A stretch of DNA of 64,000 nucleotides from Anaerolineales bacterium (GTDB lineage: Bacteria; Chloroflexota; Anaerolineae; JAAEKA01), in NCBI GenBank assembly GCA_020634615.1, contig JACKBI010000018.1:62001-126000 (forward strand), given 5' to 3'. Position numbers and translations under genes: made by a program. Shown here one piece after another: positions 1 to 8,892 of this stretch (the stretch's first letter is position 1; each line of letters begins with the position of its first letter). A model generated the notes under the pieces. It searched no databases. It saw nothing but the letters and a program-made list of their open reading frames with translations, and was not told the DNA's origin.

Positions 1-2
1 TC

Positions 3-971
3 AGCACCTTCATGGACATGGAACACTTGCAGGAGAACTACATTCCCAGTTGGCTGGACATGGCGACCATGGCCGGCCCTGACGACCAGGACATCATGGC
101 CGGCGTCTGGCATCGCGCGGCCGCCAAGAGCATGGTCTGGTATCCCAAGAAGGCGTTCGATGCCGCCGGCTACACCGTGCCGACGACCTGGGACGAGTTG
201 ATGGCGCTCACGCAGCAAATCGCCGACGACGGCGACACCGCCTGGTGCATCGGCATCGAGAGCGGCGCGGCGACCGGTTGGGTTGCCACCGACTGGATCG
301 AGAACATCATGTTGCGCACCACGTCGCTGGACAACTACGACAAGTGGGTGGAAGGTGAGCTTCCCTTTGCCTCGCCCGAGGTCAAGCACGCCGCCGAGGT
401 CATGTCCGACATCTGGCTGAACCCTGAGTACGTCAATGGCGGCACCGACACGATCGTCACGACGTTCATCGGCGACTCGCCGGTCGGCATGTTCACCGAT
501 CCGCCCGAGTGCTGGCTGCACGTACAGGCAAGCTGGATCACCGGCTTCTTTGGCGACGGGTTGACGGCCGGCGAGGACTACGACTTCTTCTACCTGCCGC
601 CCATCGATGACGCCTACGGCAAGCCAGTGCTGGTGGCCGGCGACATCATGGCCATGTTCAACGACCGGCCCGAAGTACGGGCGTTGATGGAGTACTTCGC
701 CACCGGCGAGAGCGTCGCAGCATGGATCCGCTCCGGCGGCACCCTGTCGCCGCACAAGGACGCCAGCCTGGACTGGTACGGCGATCCCATCGAGCGCAAC
801 GTTGCTGAGCTGCTTCAGAACGCCACCAGCGTGCGCTTCGATGCCTCGGACCTGATGCCAGGCGAAGTTGGATCGGGCGCTTTCTGGAAGGGCATGGTAG
901 ACTACGTCACCGGCTCGGTCGATCTCGACACTGCCCTGCAGGAGATCGACGCTGCCTGGCCGAAGAACTAG
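3..971 (+). CDS. ABC sugar transporter substrate-binding protein, family 1 (5' partial)
   Basis: Extracellular solute-binding protein that would deliver a sugar or oligosaccharide to an ABC permease. The frame is open to the left edge, so the signal peptide and N-terminal lobe lie outside the window. The 319 residues seen from the first internal ATG (12) match the C-terminal two thirds of family 1 binding proteins (COG1653): the segment YPKKAFDAAGYTVPTTWDEL is typical of the hinge, followed by many Trp/Tyr residues that usually line a sugar pocket. It somewhat resembles alpha-glucoside binders such as AglE, but the ligand cannot be read from sequence. The permease genes expected after it are missing, so they must be upstream or elsewhere. 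Followed by a repeat block and a strong hairpin, so this is probably the end of its operon. Linking it to beta-glucan uptake is inference from the neighbours. Confidence 0.85.
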   Translation, partial: STFMDMEHLQENYIPSWLDMATMAGPDDQDIMAGVWHRAAAKSMVWYPKKAFDAAGYTVPTTWDELMALTQQIADDGDTAWCIGIESGAATGWVATDWIENIMLRTTSLDNYDKWVEGELPFASPEVKHAAEVMSDIWLNPEYVNGGTDTIVTTFIGDSPVGMFTDPPECWLHVQASWITGFFGDGLTAGEDYDFFYLPPIDDAYGKPVLVAGDIMAMFNDRPEVRALMEYFATGESVAAWIRSGGTLSPHKDASLDWYGDPIERNVAELLQNATSVRFDASDLMPGEVGSGAFWKGMVDYVTGSVDLDTALQEIDAAWPKN

Positions 972-990
972 AACGCTATCCGCCAACCGC

Positions 991-1130
991 GGGCGCTGAG
1001 CCTGTCGAAGCGCCCGCACGTCGAAGCAACCGTCCGTCGAAGCGCCCGCACTCCGAAATAACCGCACTCCGAAATAACCGCGCGCCGGAGCCTGCGCGCC
1101 GGAGCGCCTTTCGACAGGCTCAAGGCGCGG
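991..1130. repeat. Dispersed palindromic repeat with short tandem units
   Basis: The arms GAGCCTGTCGAA (998-1009) and TTCGACAGGCTC (1110-1121) are perfect inverted copies enclosing shorter direct repeats. The 16-nt unit CCGCACTCCGAAATAA occurs twice head to tail (1046-1061, 1062-1077), and TCGAAGCGCCCGCAC occurs twice (around 1005 and 1038). The arm sequence is of the widely scattered TTCGACAGGCTCAG type found between genes in many bacteria. No coding signal is seen here. Confidence 0.75.
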
Positions 1131-1152
1131 TTGTGGAAAGACTCTGAAGTAT

Positions 1153-1189
1153 GCCGGGCTGGCGCGTTCAACCAACGCGCCAGCCCGGC
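1153..1189 (+). terminator. Strong hairpin, probable terminator
   Basis: Perfect 16-bp stem (1153-1168 pairs with 1174-1189) around the 5-nt loop CAACC, GC-rich, with no T-run after it. It lies between the binding-protein gene and the GTG start of the ROK remnant, so it probably ends the upstream transcript or processes it. It also argues against translation starting at the ATG at 1151, which would run through the hairpin. Confidence 0.6.
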
Positions 1190-1219
1190 CTGATGCTGTT
1201 GAACGGAAAGGACCTATTT

Positions 1220-2041
1220 GTGTCATCAGCATTGACGCTAGTTGCACCCGCCCCACTTCCTTCCCTCGATCCGGGCTTCCGGCCGGCGGTGCTGGCCAAC
1301 CGCGCCTTCCGGCGGGAGGCGGCCGTGCCGCTGGCCATCACGCTGGAGCGCCCTGACGGGGCCGTTTCCCGGTTTGACACCGTCGCCTTTGCCGAAGACC
1401 ACCCGCGCGCCGCTGCCAACCTGTCCTATGCCGAGCGGCTGGTCAAGTTCCTGCTCTGGGCCAGGGGCGGCTGGAAGGTCACGGTCGGCGGGCCAGCAAG
1501 CTTCGCCGACCACATCCGCCGCGTCTACGCGCCTGACGGGCCGCGGGCTTTCGACTATGACTTCATGGGCGAGACCGTCTACCAGCGGCCGTTCACCGTT
1601 GTCTCGTGCGCGCCCGAAGAGGCGCCGCCGGCGCAGGAGACCGGCCAGCCTCTCGGCCGCCACCTGGACGGCTGCCGCATCGGCTTCGACCTGGGCGCGT
1701 CTGACCTCAAGGTGTCAGCAGTGATCAACGGCTAGCCGGCATGGAGCGACGAGATCGTCTGGGAGCCGGTGGAGCAGACCAACCCGGCCTACCACTACGA
1801 GCGCATCGTCGCCGCGCTGCGCCTGGCGCAAGGCAAGTTGCCGCGGCTGGACGCCATCGGCGGCAGCTCGGCCGGCGTGTACGTGGACAACCGGCCGATG
1901 GTGGCCTCGCTCTACCGCGGCATCCCGGCCGAACGCTACGGCGAGATCCGCAGCATGTTCCTGCGCATCCGCGACGAGTTCGGCGTGCCGCTGGAGGTGA
2001 TCAACGACGGCGACTGCCCGACCAGAAGAGCCGCCGGGTAG
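1220..2041 (+). pseudogene. ROK-family sugar kinase/regulator, broken by a stop and truncated
   Basis: The reading frame from GTG 1220 (Shine-Dalgarno GGAAAGGA at 1205-1212) gives a ROK-type protein: an N-terminal domain, then the phosphate-binding motif GFDLGASDLKVSAVING around residue 155-171. An in-frame TAG follows at 1733-1735. The same frame continues without shift as PAWSDEIVWEPVEQTNP, then IGGSSAGVYVDNRPMVASL and FGVPLEVINDGD, all conserved ROK positions. After GD the sequence changes to CPTRRAAG and stops at 2041, where family members continue with the rest of the ATPase lobe (over 100 residues). So the gene has both a nonsense codon and a lost 3' end. ROK proteins phosphorylate glucose-type sugars or repress sugar genes. 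The location beside GH1 fits such a role before decay. A sequencing error could explain the TAG but not the missing end. Confidence 0.85.
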
Positions 2042-2090
2042 GACAATCCATCGCCGCAGCCAGCCTGCCGGCGACACAGAACAGGCAGAA

Positions 2091-3464
2091 ATGAAAGTGC
2101 CAAAGCAAATCACGTTTCCACAAGACTTTATCTGGGGCGCGGCAACCGCCGCCTATCAAATCGAGGGAGCATGGGACGTTGGCGGCAAGGGCGAGTCGAT
2201 CTGGGATCGCTTCAGCCAGACGCCGGGCAAGATAGCGGACGGCAGTACCGGCAACGTCGCCTGTGATCATCACCAGCGTTGGGAGGACGATCTCGACCTG
2301 ATGCAGTCGTTGAACCTCGGCGCTTACCGCTTTTCAATTTCCTGGCCGCGCATTCTGCCGGCGGGCCGTGGCGCTGTCAACGAGGCCGGTCTGGACTTCT
2401 ATGATCAGCTTGTAGATGGGCTGTTGGCACGCGGCATCCGGCCCTTCGTCACGCTCTACCACTGGGATCTGCCGCAGGTTCTGGAAGATGAGGGCGGCTG
2501 GCCGGCGCGTCCGACCGCCGAAGTGTTTGTCGAATTCGCTGACGTGGTCAGCCGGCGGCTGGGCGACCGGGTCAAGGACTGGGTCACCCACAACGAACCG
2601 TGGTGTACCGCATTCCTCGGCCACATGTTCGGGGTCCACGCGCCTGGATATCAGGATGCGGCCAAAACGGCGGCGAGCGTTCACCATACGCTGCTTTCCC
2701 ACGGCTGGGCGGTGCCGGTGTTGCGGCAAAACAGCCCCGGTGCGCGGGTCGGGATTGTTCTCAACCCGATGGAAGTCGTCTCGACCACGCAGAGCGAGGC
2801 TGATCTGCGTGCGGCTGCGCTGCAGGACGGCCTGACCAATCGGTTGTTTCTCGACCCGCTATATGGCAGAGGGTATCCATCTGACGTCGTGGAGTATGTT
2901 TCGAGTCAGAATGGTGTGGCGTTCGATTTCGTGGAGCCGGGGGATATGGATGCGATTGCCGCACCGACCGACTTTCTGGGCATCAACATGTACACGCGAA
3001 TAGTCATTGACACCAAAAACGGAGCGAGAGACCCATTTCAGTCGGTGATCGATGACGGCAAGGAGCGGACCGAAATGGGCTGGGAAGTGTATCCGCCCTC
3101 GCTGTATAACCTGCTTTGTCGGCTGTACTTCGACTACAAGCCGGCCAGCCTGTTCATCACCGAGAACGGCGCCAGCTACTCCGACGGGCCGGACGCGGCG
3201 GGCCGGGTGGACGACAGTCGCCGCCAGACCTACATCCGTGACCATCTGGCCCAGGCCCGTCGAGCGATCGATGCCGGTGTGCCGCTGGCCGGCTATTTCG
3301 TCTGGTCGCTGATGGACAACTTCGAGTGGTCGCACGGCTATTCGCAGCGCTTCGGCATCGTCTGGGTGGACTACGAAACGCAGCAGCGCATCCCCAAGGA
3401 CAGCGCGTTCTGGTATCGGGACGCAATTGCCAATAACGGCTTCGCGCTTCCCGACCCATCTTGA
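2091..3464 (+). CDS. Beta-glucosidase, glycoside hydrolase family 1
   Basis: Cytoplasmic GH1 enzyme that releases glucose from the non-reducing end of beta-linked di- and oligosaccharides by a retaining mechanism. The 457 residues are the usual length. The N-terminal signature FIWGAATAAYQIEGAW is present. The acid/base Glu is E169 in THNEPW, the nucleophile is E358 in ITENGA, and the sugar-binding SLMDNFEWSHGYSQRFGI segment is intact near the C-terminus. There is no signal peptide. The start codon ATG 2091 has only a weak upstream GGCAGA. It begins 49 nt after the ROK remnant and is followed by an inverted repeat, so it may be a single-gene unit or the end of the original sugar operon. With the GH16 and GH94-like genes downstream, it probably finishes breakdown of beta-glucan fragments; this role is inferred. 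Confidence 0.96.
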   Translation: MKVPKQITFPQDFIWGAATAAYQIEGAWDVGGKGESIWDRFSQTPGKIADGSTGNVACDHHQRWEDDLDLMQSLNLGAYRFSISWPRILPAGRGAVNEAGLDFYDQLVDGLLARGIRPFVTLYHWDLPQVLEDEGGWPARPTAEVFVEFADVVSRRLGDRVKDWVTHNEPWCTAFLGHMFGVHAPGYQDAAKTAASVHHTLLSHGWAVPVLRQNSPGARVGIVLNPMEVVSTTQSEADLRAAALQDGLTNRLFLDPLYGRGYPSDVVEYVSSQNGVAFDFVEPGDMDAIAAPTDFLGINMYTRIVIDTKNGARDPFQSVIDDGKERTEMGWEVYPPSLYNLLCRLYFDYKPASLFITENGASYSDGPDAAGRVDDSRRQTYIRDHLAQARRAIDAGVPLAGYFVWSLMDNFEWSHGYSQRFGIVWVDYETQQRIPKDSAFWYRDAIANNGFALPDPS

Positions 3465-3477
3465 AGGTCAAGGCTTG

Positions 3478-3538
3478 ATCTGTGTTTCCTTCTATCTGTG
3501 GGAGAAAGATCGCCTCATGGATGGAAAGAAACACAGAT
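3478..3538. repeat. Inverted repeat after the GH1 gene (terminator or operator)
   Basis: Left arm ATCTGTGTTTCCTTCTAT (3478-3495) and right arm ATGGAAAGAAACACAGAT (3521-3538) are inverted copies with a few mismatches and a 25-nt spacer. It lies 14 nt after the GH1 stop. It could act as a terminator or as a regulator site for the following gene. The long spacer makes the terminator role uncertain. Confidence 0.5.
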
Positions 3539-3645
3539 GATTTGACGCGCGGCCCGCCTCCGGTTAGACTCGTAGCGTAGCCCCTTGTGGGCGTTCCGAA
3601 TCTTGCATCCACTCAACCAACCAATCCAGAGAGACAAGCTGATCG

Positions 3646-4995
3646 ATGAAGATCGTTTCCCAACTCACCGTCGAACAGGCGGCCGCGCTGATCCCCGACG
3701 GCGCGGTCATCATGGCCGGCGGCTTCGGCATGACCGGCAACCCGGTGCATCTGTTGAACGCGCTGGCAGAGCTAAGCACCGGTAACCTGACCATTATCTC
3801 CAACAACGTGGGCGAGCCGGGGCTGGGCGGCGGGCGGCTGCTGCGCAACGGGCAACTGCGCAAGGCCATCGGCTCCTTCTTCACCTCCAACCCCGAGGCG
3901 GTCAAGGCTGCACAGGACGGCCAGATCGAGATCCAACTTATCCCGCAAGGCTCCATGGCCGAGGCGATCCGCGCGGGCGGCGCGGGCATCGGTGGGTTCT
4001 TCACACCGACATCGGCGGGAACCGTGTTGGCCGAGGGCGCCGAAACGAAGCTCATCGACGGCAGGGAGTTCGTCTACGTCCCGGCGCTGCGGGCCGATGT
4101 CGCGCTGGTGCGCGCCTGGCAGGCTGACGCGGCCGGCAACCTGCGCTACCGCATGACCGAGCGCAACTTCAACCCGCTGATGGCCACCGCCGCCGATCTG
4201 GTCATCGCCGAGGTAGAGGAGATTGTGCCGCTGGGCGCGTTAGGGCCGGACGATGTCCACACCCCTGGCTGCTTCGTGGACTACCTCGTCCAGGCGCACA
4301 CCACGCTGGAAGACCTGGGCAGTTCGGCCGGCGGCGACGCGGGTGGCAAGCGGGTCGAGGACGAGCGCATGGCCATCGCCCGGCGTGCGCTGGCGGCGCT
4401 GCAACCGGGCGACGTGGTCAATCTGGGCGTTGGCATCCCGACCCTGGTGGCCGACCTGATCACGCCGCAGCACGGCATCAACCTGCATACCGAGAACGGG
4501 ATGCTGGGCGTCGGCCCGGCGCCGGAGAGCGGCGGCGCGCTGGAGTATCCCGTCAACGCCGGCAAGCTGCCGGTGACCGCCCTGCCGGGCGCCAGCTACT
4601 TCGACAGTGCAGCCTCCTTCGCTATGATCCGCGGCGGACACGTGGACGTGGCGGTGATGGGTGGGTTGCAGGTGGACGAGGCGGGCAATCTGGCCAACTG
4701 GGCGGTGCCGGGCCGGCCACTGCTGGGCGTCGGCGGCGCGATGGACCTGGCGACCGGCGCCAAGCGGCTGATCATCACCATGACCCACACCGACCCCAAG
4801 GGGCGCTCCAAGATCGTGCCCGAATGCACCTTGCCTCTGACGGCGCGCGGTGCGGTGAGCATGATCATCACCGAACTGGCGGTCTTCGAGTTCGTCGACG
4901 GGCAGTTGACGCTGACTGAATTGATGCCCGGCGCGACTCTGGAGGACGTGCGAGACAAAACCAGCGCGCGCTTCGCGGAAGTACTGCGCGGATGA
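3646..4995 (+). CDS. Fused 3-oxoacid/acyl CoA-transferase (subunits A and B)
   Basis: Transfers CoA between a short acyl-CoA and a carboxylic acid (SCOT/AtoDA type). Residues 1-225 form the A domain (AGGFGMTGNP near the N-terminus, AETKLIDGREFVY, NFNP) and residues 235-449 the B domain (DVVNLGVGIPTLV). The catalytic Glu is E283 in the ENGMLGVG motif, and GGLQVDEAGNLANW and MTHTDPKGRSKI follow as in the family. Most bacteria carry A and B as two genes; here they are one protein of 449 residues. The natural acid could be acetoacetate, succinate, acetate or butyrate and cannot be fixed from sequence. It sits between the GH1 gene and the hybrid regulator, 35 nt before the latter. No obvious link to glucan use exists unless it handles fermentation acids. 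Confidence 0.92.
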   Translation: MKIVSQLTVEQAAALIPDGAVIMAGGFGMTGNPVHLLNALAELSTGNLTIISNNVGEPGLGGGRLLRNGQLRKAIGSFFTSNPEAVKAAQDGQIEIQLIPQGSMAEAIRAGGAGIGGFFTPTSAGTVLAEGAETKLIDGREFVYVPALRADVALVRAWQADAAGNLRYRMTERNFNPLMATAADLVIAEVEEIVPLGALGPDDVHTPGCFVDYLVQAHTTLEDLGSSAGGDAGGKRVEDERMAIARRALAALQPGDVVNLGVGIPTLVADLITPQHGINLHTENGMLGVGPAPESGGALEYPVNAGKLPVTALPGASYFDSAASFAMIRGGHVDVAVMGGLQVDEAGNLANWAVPGRPLLGVGGAMDLATGAKRLIITMTHTDPKGRSKIVPECTLPLTARGAVSMIITELAVFEFVDGQLTLTELMPGATLEDVRDKTSARFAEVLRG

Positions 4996-5030
4996 TCTAC
5001 ATCTGCTGAGCTGACGACAACAACAGGCTC

Positions 5031-8000
5031 ATGACATTGGCATACAGGTTTGGACGTCCAACCATCGGTGTCCTGGCGGGGTGGCAGTTCTACTGGACTG
5101 CCACCCCGTTGAGTTATCTTGATCCTGTCTACCGGGGGATTCGTCTGGCCGCATCTGAGCTGGATTGCAATCTGTTGTTGGGGTGTGGTATGGGGGCCTC
5201 GGCCAGCGTGACGGATCTGCTGCGCCCCGCCTGGCCGGTGCCGTCAGCCGAAGTGGACTTTGTGCCAATCGGGCCGTGGAACACCGATGGGCTGATCGCC
5301 GTCAACCCGCTTCACTCGGATGCCCGCTCGCGCTACATGCAAGATGTGATGGCTGCCGGTCATCCGGTGGTCTTCGTTGGTTCGGGCGAACGCGGCCCGA
5401 CGATTTTGGTCGACAACGCGGGCGGCATCATGCAGGCGATGCGCCATCTGGTGGACCATGGCCACCGGCGCATCGCCTTTGTCGCCGGCAGTCCGCAGGA
5501 CATGGATGGCGACAGCGGGGACCGGCTGCGGGCTTACCGAACGGCGCTGCAGGCTTTCGGGTTGGCGGATGATCCGGCGTTGGTGGCCTATGGCCGTCAC
5601 ATCTCCAGCGCAGGCTATGCCGCCATGCAGCAGATAATGAACTCCGGCGCACCCTTCAGCGCCGTGCTGGCAAGCAACGACGAGTCCGCGCTGGGGGCGA
5701 TCCAGGGGCTGAAAGAGGCAGGGCGCAGCGTCCCGGACGATATCGCCGTCATCGGTTTCGACGACCGGCCGGAGAGCGCTGTGCAACAGCCCGCGTTGAG
5801 CAGCGTGCGTGTGCCGCTGTTCCGAATGGGATATCAAGCGGCTAAGTTGCTTCTTCAGCGCATAGAAGGGCACGGCGACATCCCGGAACGGCTAACAGTT
5901 CCCACCCGCCTCATCCTGCGCGAGTCCTGTGGCTGCGGTCACAGCGCCGCACTGGCCGACGTGCTCAACGCCACGACGCTACAGCCGGGAATCCACGGGG
6001 CAGATTTACAGCACGAATGGCTCATCGAAAAGATGGCCGCTGTTGTTCTCGCCGAGACTCAAGGCCTGAGCGAAAACGAGGTGCGGGCGCTTTGCAGTCG
6101 GCTTTTCGAGGCCTTCGTCACCAGTGTGCGCCAGCACGACGACACACGCTTTCAGAAGACCCTCGACGAGATCTTGGGTCAGGCAATTTCGGGAGGCGAT
6201 GATGCAACGCTCTGGCAGGCTGCCATCTCGGTTCTGCGTGCCGAGTTGCCTCAACTGCAAGGCGCCTGGTCGTCGTCCGCGGCCGAGGAGGTCGCGCGTG
6301 AGTTGCTTAACCACTCGCGCATCACCATCGGCGCAGTGATGCGCCAGCAGCACCGCCAATATGTGGTGGACCAGCAATGGACTGCCGATCGCCTCGGCCA
6401 GTTGACGGCGCAACTGTTGAACACGCTGGACGAGACCCGGATCTACGACATCCTGGCCCGTAGCTTGCCCGAATTGGGAATCGACATGGCCTGGGTGGCG
6501 CTGATGGATCCAGACGGGGATGATCCGGTTGCATGGAGCCAGCTTCGCTCCGTAACCGCTCCCGACGCGGGCGAGATACGCCTGGCGAGTCGTAGCTTCC
6601 CACCGGCAGCATGGGTGTCCCGTGCGGAGCCTTTCAGCCTGGCGTTGCTGCCATTGGTCAGCGGCCTGGGGCGGGCAGGTTACGTAGCGCTGGATGCGGC
6701 TCACCTCGACCTGAACGGTGCAATCGCCCAGCAACTGGCCGCGGCTGTCAATACTGCGCAGCTTTACCGCGAGGCGACTGAGGCTCGTCAGGCAGCAGAG
6801 GAAGCGAACCAGATGAAGAGCCGCTTTCTCTCGACGGTCAGCCACGAACTGCGCACACCGCTCAATCTGATCGTCGGCCTGAGCGGGCTTCTGATGCAAG
6901 CAAACAGCAGTGACGAGCCTCTTCCAGAGCCGATCCGGCTTGATGTCCAACGAATTCACGCCAGCGCCCAGCATCTTGGCGGTCTGATCGGAGACGTTCT
7001 CGATCTGGCCAGCAGCGACGTTGGTCAATTGCGGTTGACCCGCGAAGTTATCGATCTGAGCCAGACGCTGCGTCCGGTCGTAGAAACCGGGCAACAGATG
7101 GCGGCAGCCAAGGGACTGGCATGGCACGACAGCCTGCCCGAGGCCGGCGCCTGGGTCTGGGGAGATCGCATGCGGCTGCGTCAGGTTGTCCTGAACCTGG
7201 TCAGTAACGCGGTCAAGTTCACCGAACGCGGCGAAGTCGGCCTGAGTGTGGAAACCAGCGCTGATTCGGTCACCGTCACCGTGCGCGACAGCGGATTGGG
7301 CATTCCGCTGGCCGAGCAGGCGGCAGTCTTCGACGAGTTTCGCCGATCAGAGCGCAGCATCACGCGCGGGTACCGCGGTTTGGGGCTGGGGCTGGCAATC
7401 TGCAAGCGCCTCATCACCTTGCACCAGGGGACAATTGGATTGAGCTCCAGCGGCGTGGAGGGCGCCGGATCGTCCTTCTACTTCACGCTCCCGGCGGTTG
7501 CGCCCCCGACTTCGGTTGCGTTACGGTCCACGGCGGCGGAGGCGGCCAGCCAAAGCGTGTTGGTGTTGGTCCCGCCAGCCGCCAGCGCTGATCGCCTGCG
7601 GGCGCACCTGACACAGCGCGGTTTCATCGTCCGGGTCGAGCAGATGAACGACTCCCAGACCTGGCTTGCCAGATTGCTCGCGGCTCCTTGCGGCGGCATC
7701 GTTCTCGACATCAGCGTGACGCCCGACTACGGCTGGGACGCGCTCAAGGCCATCAAGAGCAATCCCTTGACGCGTGACATTCCGCTGGTGTTCTATGCAG
7801 CCGAACAGAACCAGGGCGCGGTGCTGGAACTTGATTTTCTCACCAAGCCCATCGAAGCGGCGGAGTTGACGCGGGCGTTGGATACGCGTTGGCTTGTCAC
7901 CGGCGACGGGCCAGTCGCGCGCACTTTTCTGGTCGTCGACGACGATCCCAACACGCTGGATATGCACGCGCGCATCGTGCAGACCCATTCGCCCGGCAGC

Positions 8001-8633
8001 CCGGTGTTGCGGGCGCGCAACGGGCGCGATGCGCTGGAGATCCTGCAGCGGTCGCATGTCGATCTCGTCCTGCTTGACCTGATGATGGCGGAGATGGATG
8101 GCTTTGGGCTGTTGGAGGCGATGCGCGAGCGGGATGGACTGCGCGATATACCGGTCATCGTGATCACTGGCCAGGTGTTGACAGCCGCAGAGATGGCGCG
8201 GTTGAACACCGGCGTGGTGACGGTGCTCAGCAAGGGGCTGTTTAGCCTGGACGAGACTTTGGCGCACCTTGACGCTGCCTTACAGCGGCAACGCAAGCTC
8301 AGCAGTGAGGCACAGCGTCTGGTGCGCAAGGCGATGGCCTACGTCCATCAGAACTACCATCGGCCCCTGTCACGCCACGACTTGGCGCGTTACGTTGCAA
8401 TGAGCAGCGACTATCTGACCTACTGCTTCCGGCAGGAACTGGGAATGACTCCCATAGCCTACCTGAATCGCTATCGTGTGACCCAGGCTCGGCTTATGCT
8501 CGACCGGTCAGACAAAAACATCACCGAGATCGCTCTGGACGTGGGATTTTCAGATAGCGGCTATTTCAGTCGCGTCTTTCGCAAGGAAACCGGCATGTCG
8601 CCGGATGCCTATCGCCGCAGCCGCAGCCCATGA
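5031..8633 (+). CDS. One-gene signalling protein: LacI-type sensor, histidine kinase, receiver, AraC regulator
   Basis: A 1200-residue protein that joins sensing, phosphorelay and DNA binding. Domains in order: LacI/GalR-type periplasmic-binding fold at about 8-306 (GHRRIAFVAGS, VIGFDD) but without the LacI helix-turn-helix; a linker and GAF-like region at about 440-585; HisKA with H605 in SHELRTP; HATPase at about 705-825 (NLVSNAVKF, DSGLGIP, GLGLGLAI); a degenerate receiver at about 845-950 (LDIS and TKP kept, acidic pocket lost); a full receiver at about 962-1080 with D1016 in LLDLMM; and an AraC-type HTH at about 1096-1200. No signal peptide or membrane segment is visible, so the sensor should face the cytoplasm, unlike Bacteroides HTCS proteins. 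Located 259 nt before the GH16 gene, it probably activates the glucan genes when it binds an imported sugar; this is inferred from position. Confidence 0.93.
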   Translation: MTLAYRFGRPTIGVLAGWQFYWTATPLSYLDPVYRGIRLAASELDCNLLLGCGMGASASVTDLLRPAWPVPSAEVDFVPIGPWNTDGLIAVNPLHSDARSRYMQDVMAAGHPVVFVGSGERGPTILVDNAGGIMQAMRHLVDHGHRRIAFVAGSPQDMDGDSGDRLRAYRTALQAFGLADDPALVAYGRHISSAGYAAMQQIMNSGAPFSAVLASNDESALGAIQGLKEAGRSVPDDIAVIGFDDRPESAVQQPALSSVRVPLFRMGYQAAKLLLQRIEGHGDIPERLTVPTRLILRESCGCGHSAALADVLNATTLQPGIHGADLQHEWLIEKMAAVVLAETQGLSENEVRALCSRLFEAFVTSVRQHDDTRFQKTLDEILGQAISGGDDATLWQAAISVLRAELPQLQGAWSSSAAEEVARELLNHSRITIGAVMRQQHRQYVVDQQWTADRLGQLTAQLLNTLDETRIYDILARSLPELGIDMAWVALMDPDGDDPVAWSQLRSVTAPDAGEIRLASRSFPPAAWVSRAEPFSLALLPLVSGLGRAGYVALDAAHLDLNGAIAQQLAAAVNTAQLYREATEARQAAEEANQMKSRFLSTVSHELRTPLNLIVGLSGLLMQANSSDEPLPEPIRLDVQRIHASAQHLGGLIGDVLDLASSDVGQLRLTREVIDLSQTLRPVVETGQQMAAAKGLAWHDSLPEAGAWVWGDRMRLRQVVLNLVSNAVKFTERGEVGLSVETSADSVTVTVRDSGLGIPLAEQAAVFDEFRRSERSITRGYRGLGLGLAICKRLITLHQGTIGLSSSGVEGAGSSFYFTLPAVAPPTSVALRSTAAEAASQSVLVLVPPAASADRLRAHLTQRGFIVRVEQMNDSQTWLARLLAAPCGGIVLDISVTPDYGWDALKAIKSNPLTRDIPLVFYAAEQNQGAVLELDFLTKPIEAAELTRALDTRWLVTGDGPVARTFLVVDDDPNTLDMHARIVQTHSPGSPVLRARNGRDALEILQRSHVDLVLLDLMMAEMDGFGLLEAMRERDGLRDIPVIVITGQVLTAAEMARLNTGVVTVLSKGLFSLDETLAHLDAALQRQRKLSSEAQRLVRKAMAYVHQNYHRPLSRHDLARYVAMSSDYLTYCFRQELGMTPIAYLNRYRVTQARLMLDRSDKNITEIALDVGFSDSGYFSRVFRKETGMSPDAYRRSRSP

Positions 8634-8658
8634 CAACATTTCGACATGACATGTTGTC
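8632..8658. repeat. Inverted repeat at the end of the regulator gene
   Basis: GACAACAT (8632-8639) and ATGTTGTC (8651-8658) are perfect 8-bp inverted copies separated by 11 nt, centred just after the regulator stop codon and about 235 nt before the GH16 start. It could be a weak terminator or a binding site for a dimeric regulator. Confidence 0.4.
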
Positions 8659-8720
8659 GTTCTCCATGATTTGTCCTCTGATTTCCCGCTTTTCTCCAGG
8701 CAACCAGGCGGCCTTTCCCA

Positions 8721-8726
8721 TACAAT
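8721..8726 (+). promoter_or_regulatory. Candidate -10 box upstream of the GH16 gene
   Basis: TACAAT stands alone: no -35 box is found 16-18 nt before it. That would fit an activator-dependent promoter, for example one driven by the AraC-type protein encoded just upstream. It would give a leader of about 160 nt. The rest of the 8634-8892 gap holds no coding signal. Confidence 0.3.
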
Positions 8727-8892
8727 GAAATCAGCGGATGGTTGCATTCCCGACGCGCCCACGGAGGGAGCACTGTCGTCCGCGCGTCCGGCCAGTGGCT
8801 GATCAGGTGACTGGCGACACGCTATTCCGTCCACTCGCAACCAGTTGCTGGGCCAGCGGCCCACGTCCTACCAAACCTCAAGGAGTTTCAAG

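Noticed and set aside
1151..1219. ATG 1151 as the start of the ROK gene
   Set aside because: Translation would pass through a perfect 16-bp hairpin; GTG 1220 has a good Shine-Dalgarno and fits the family N-terminus.
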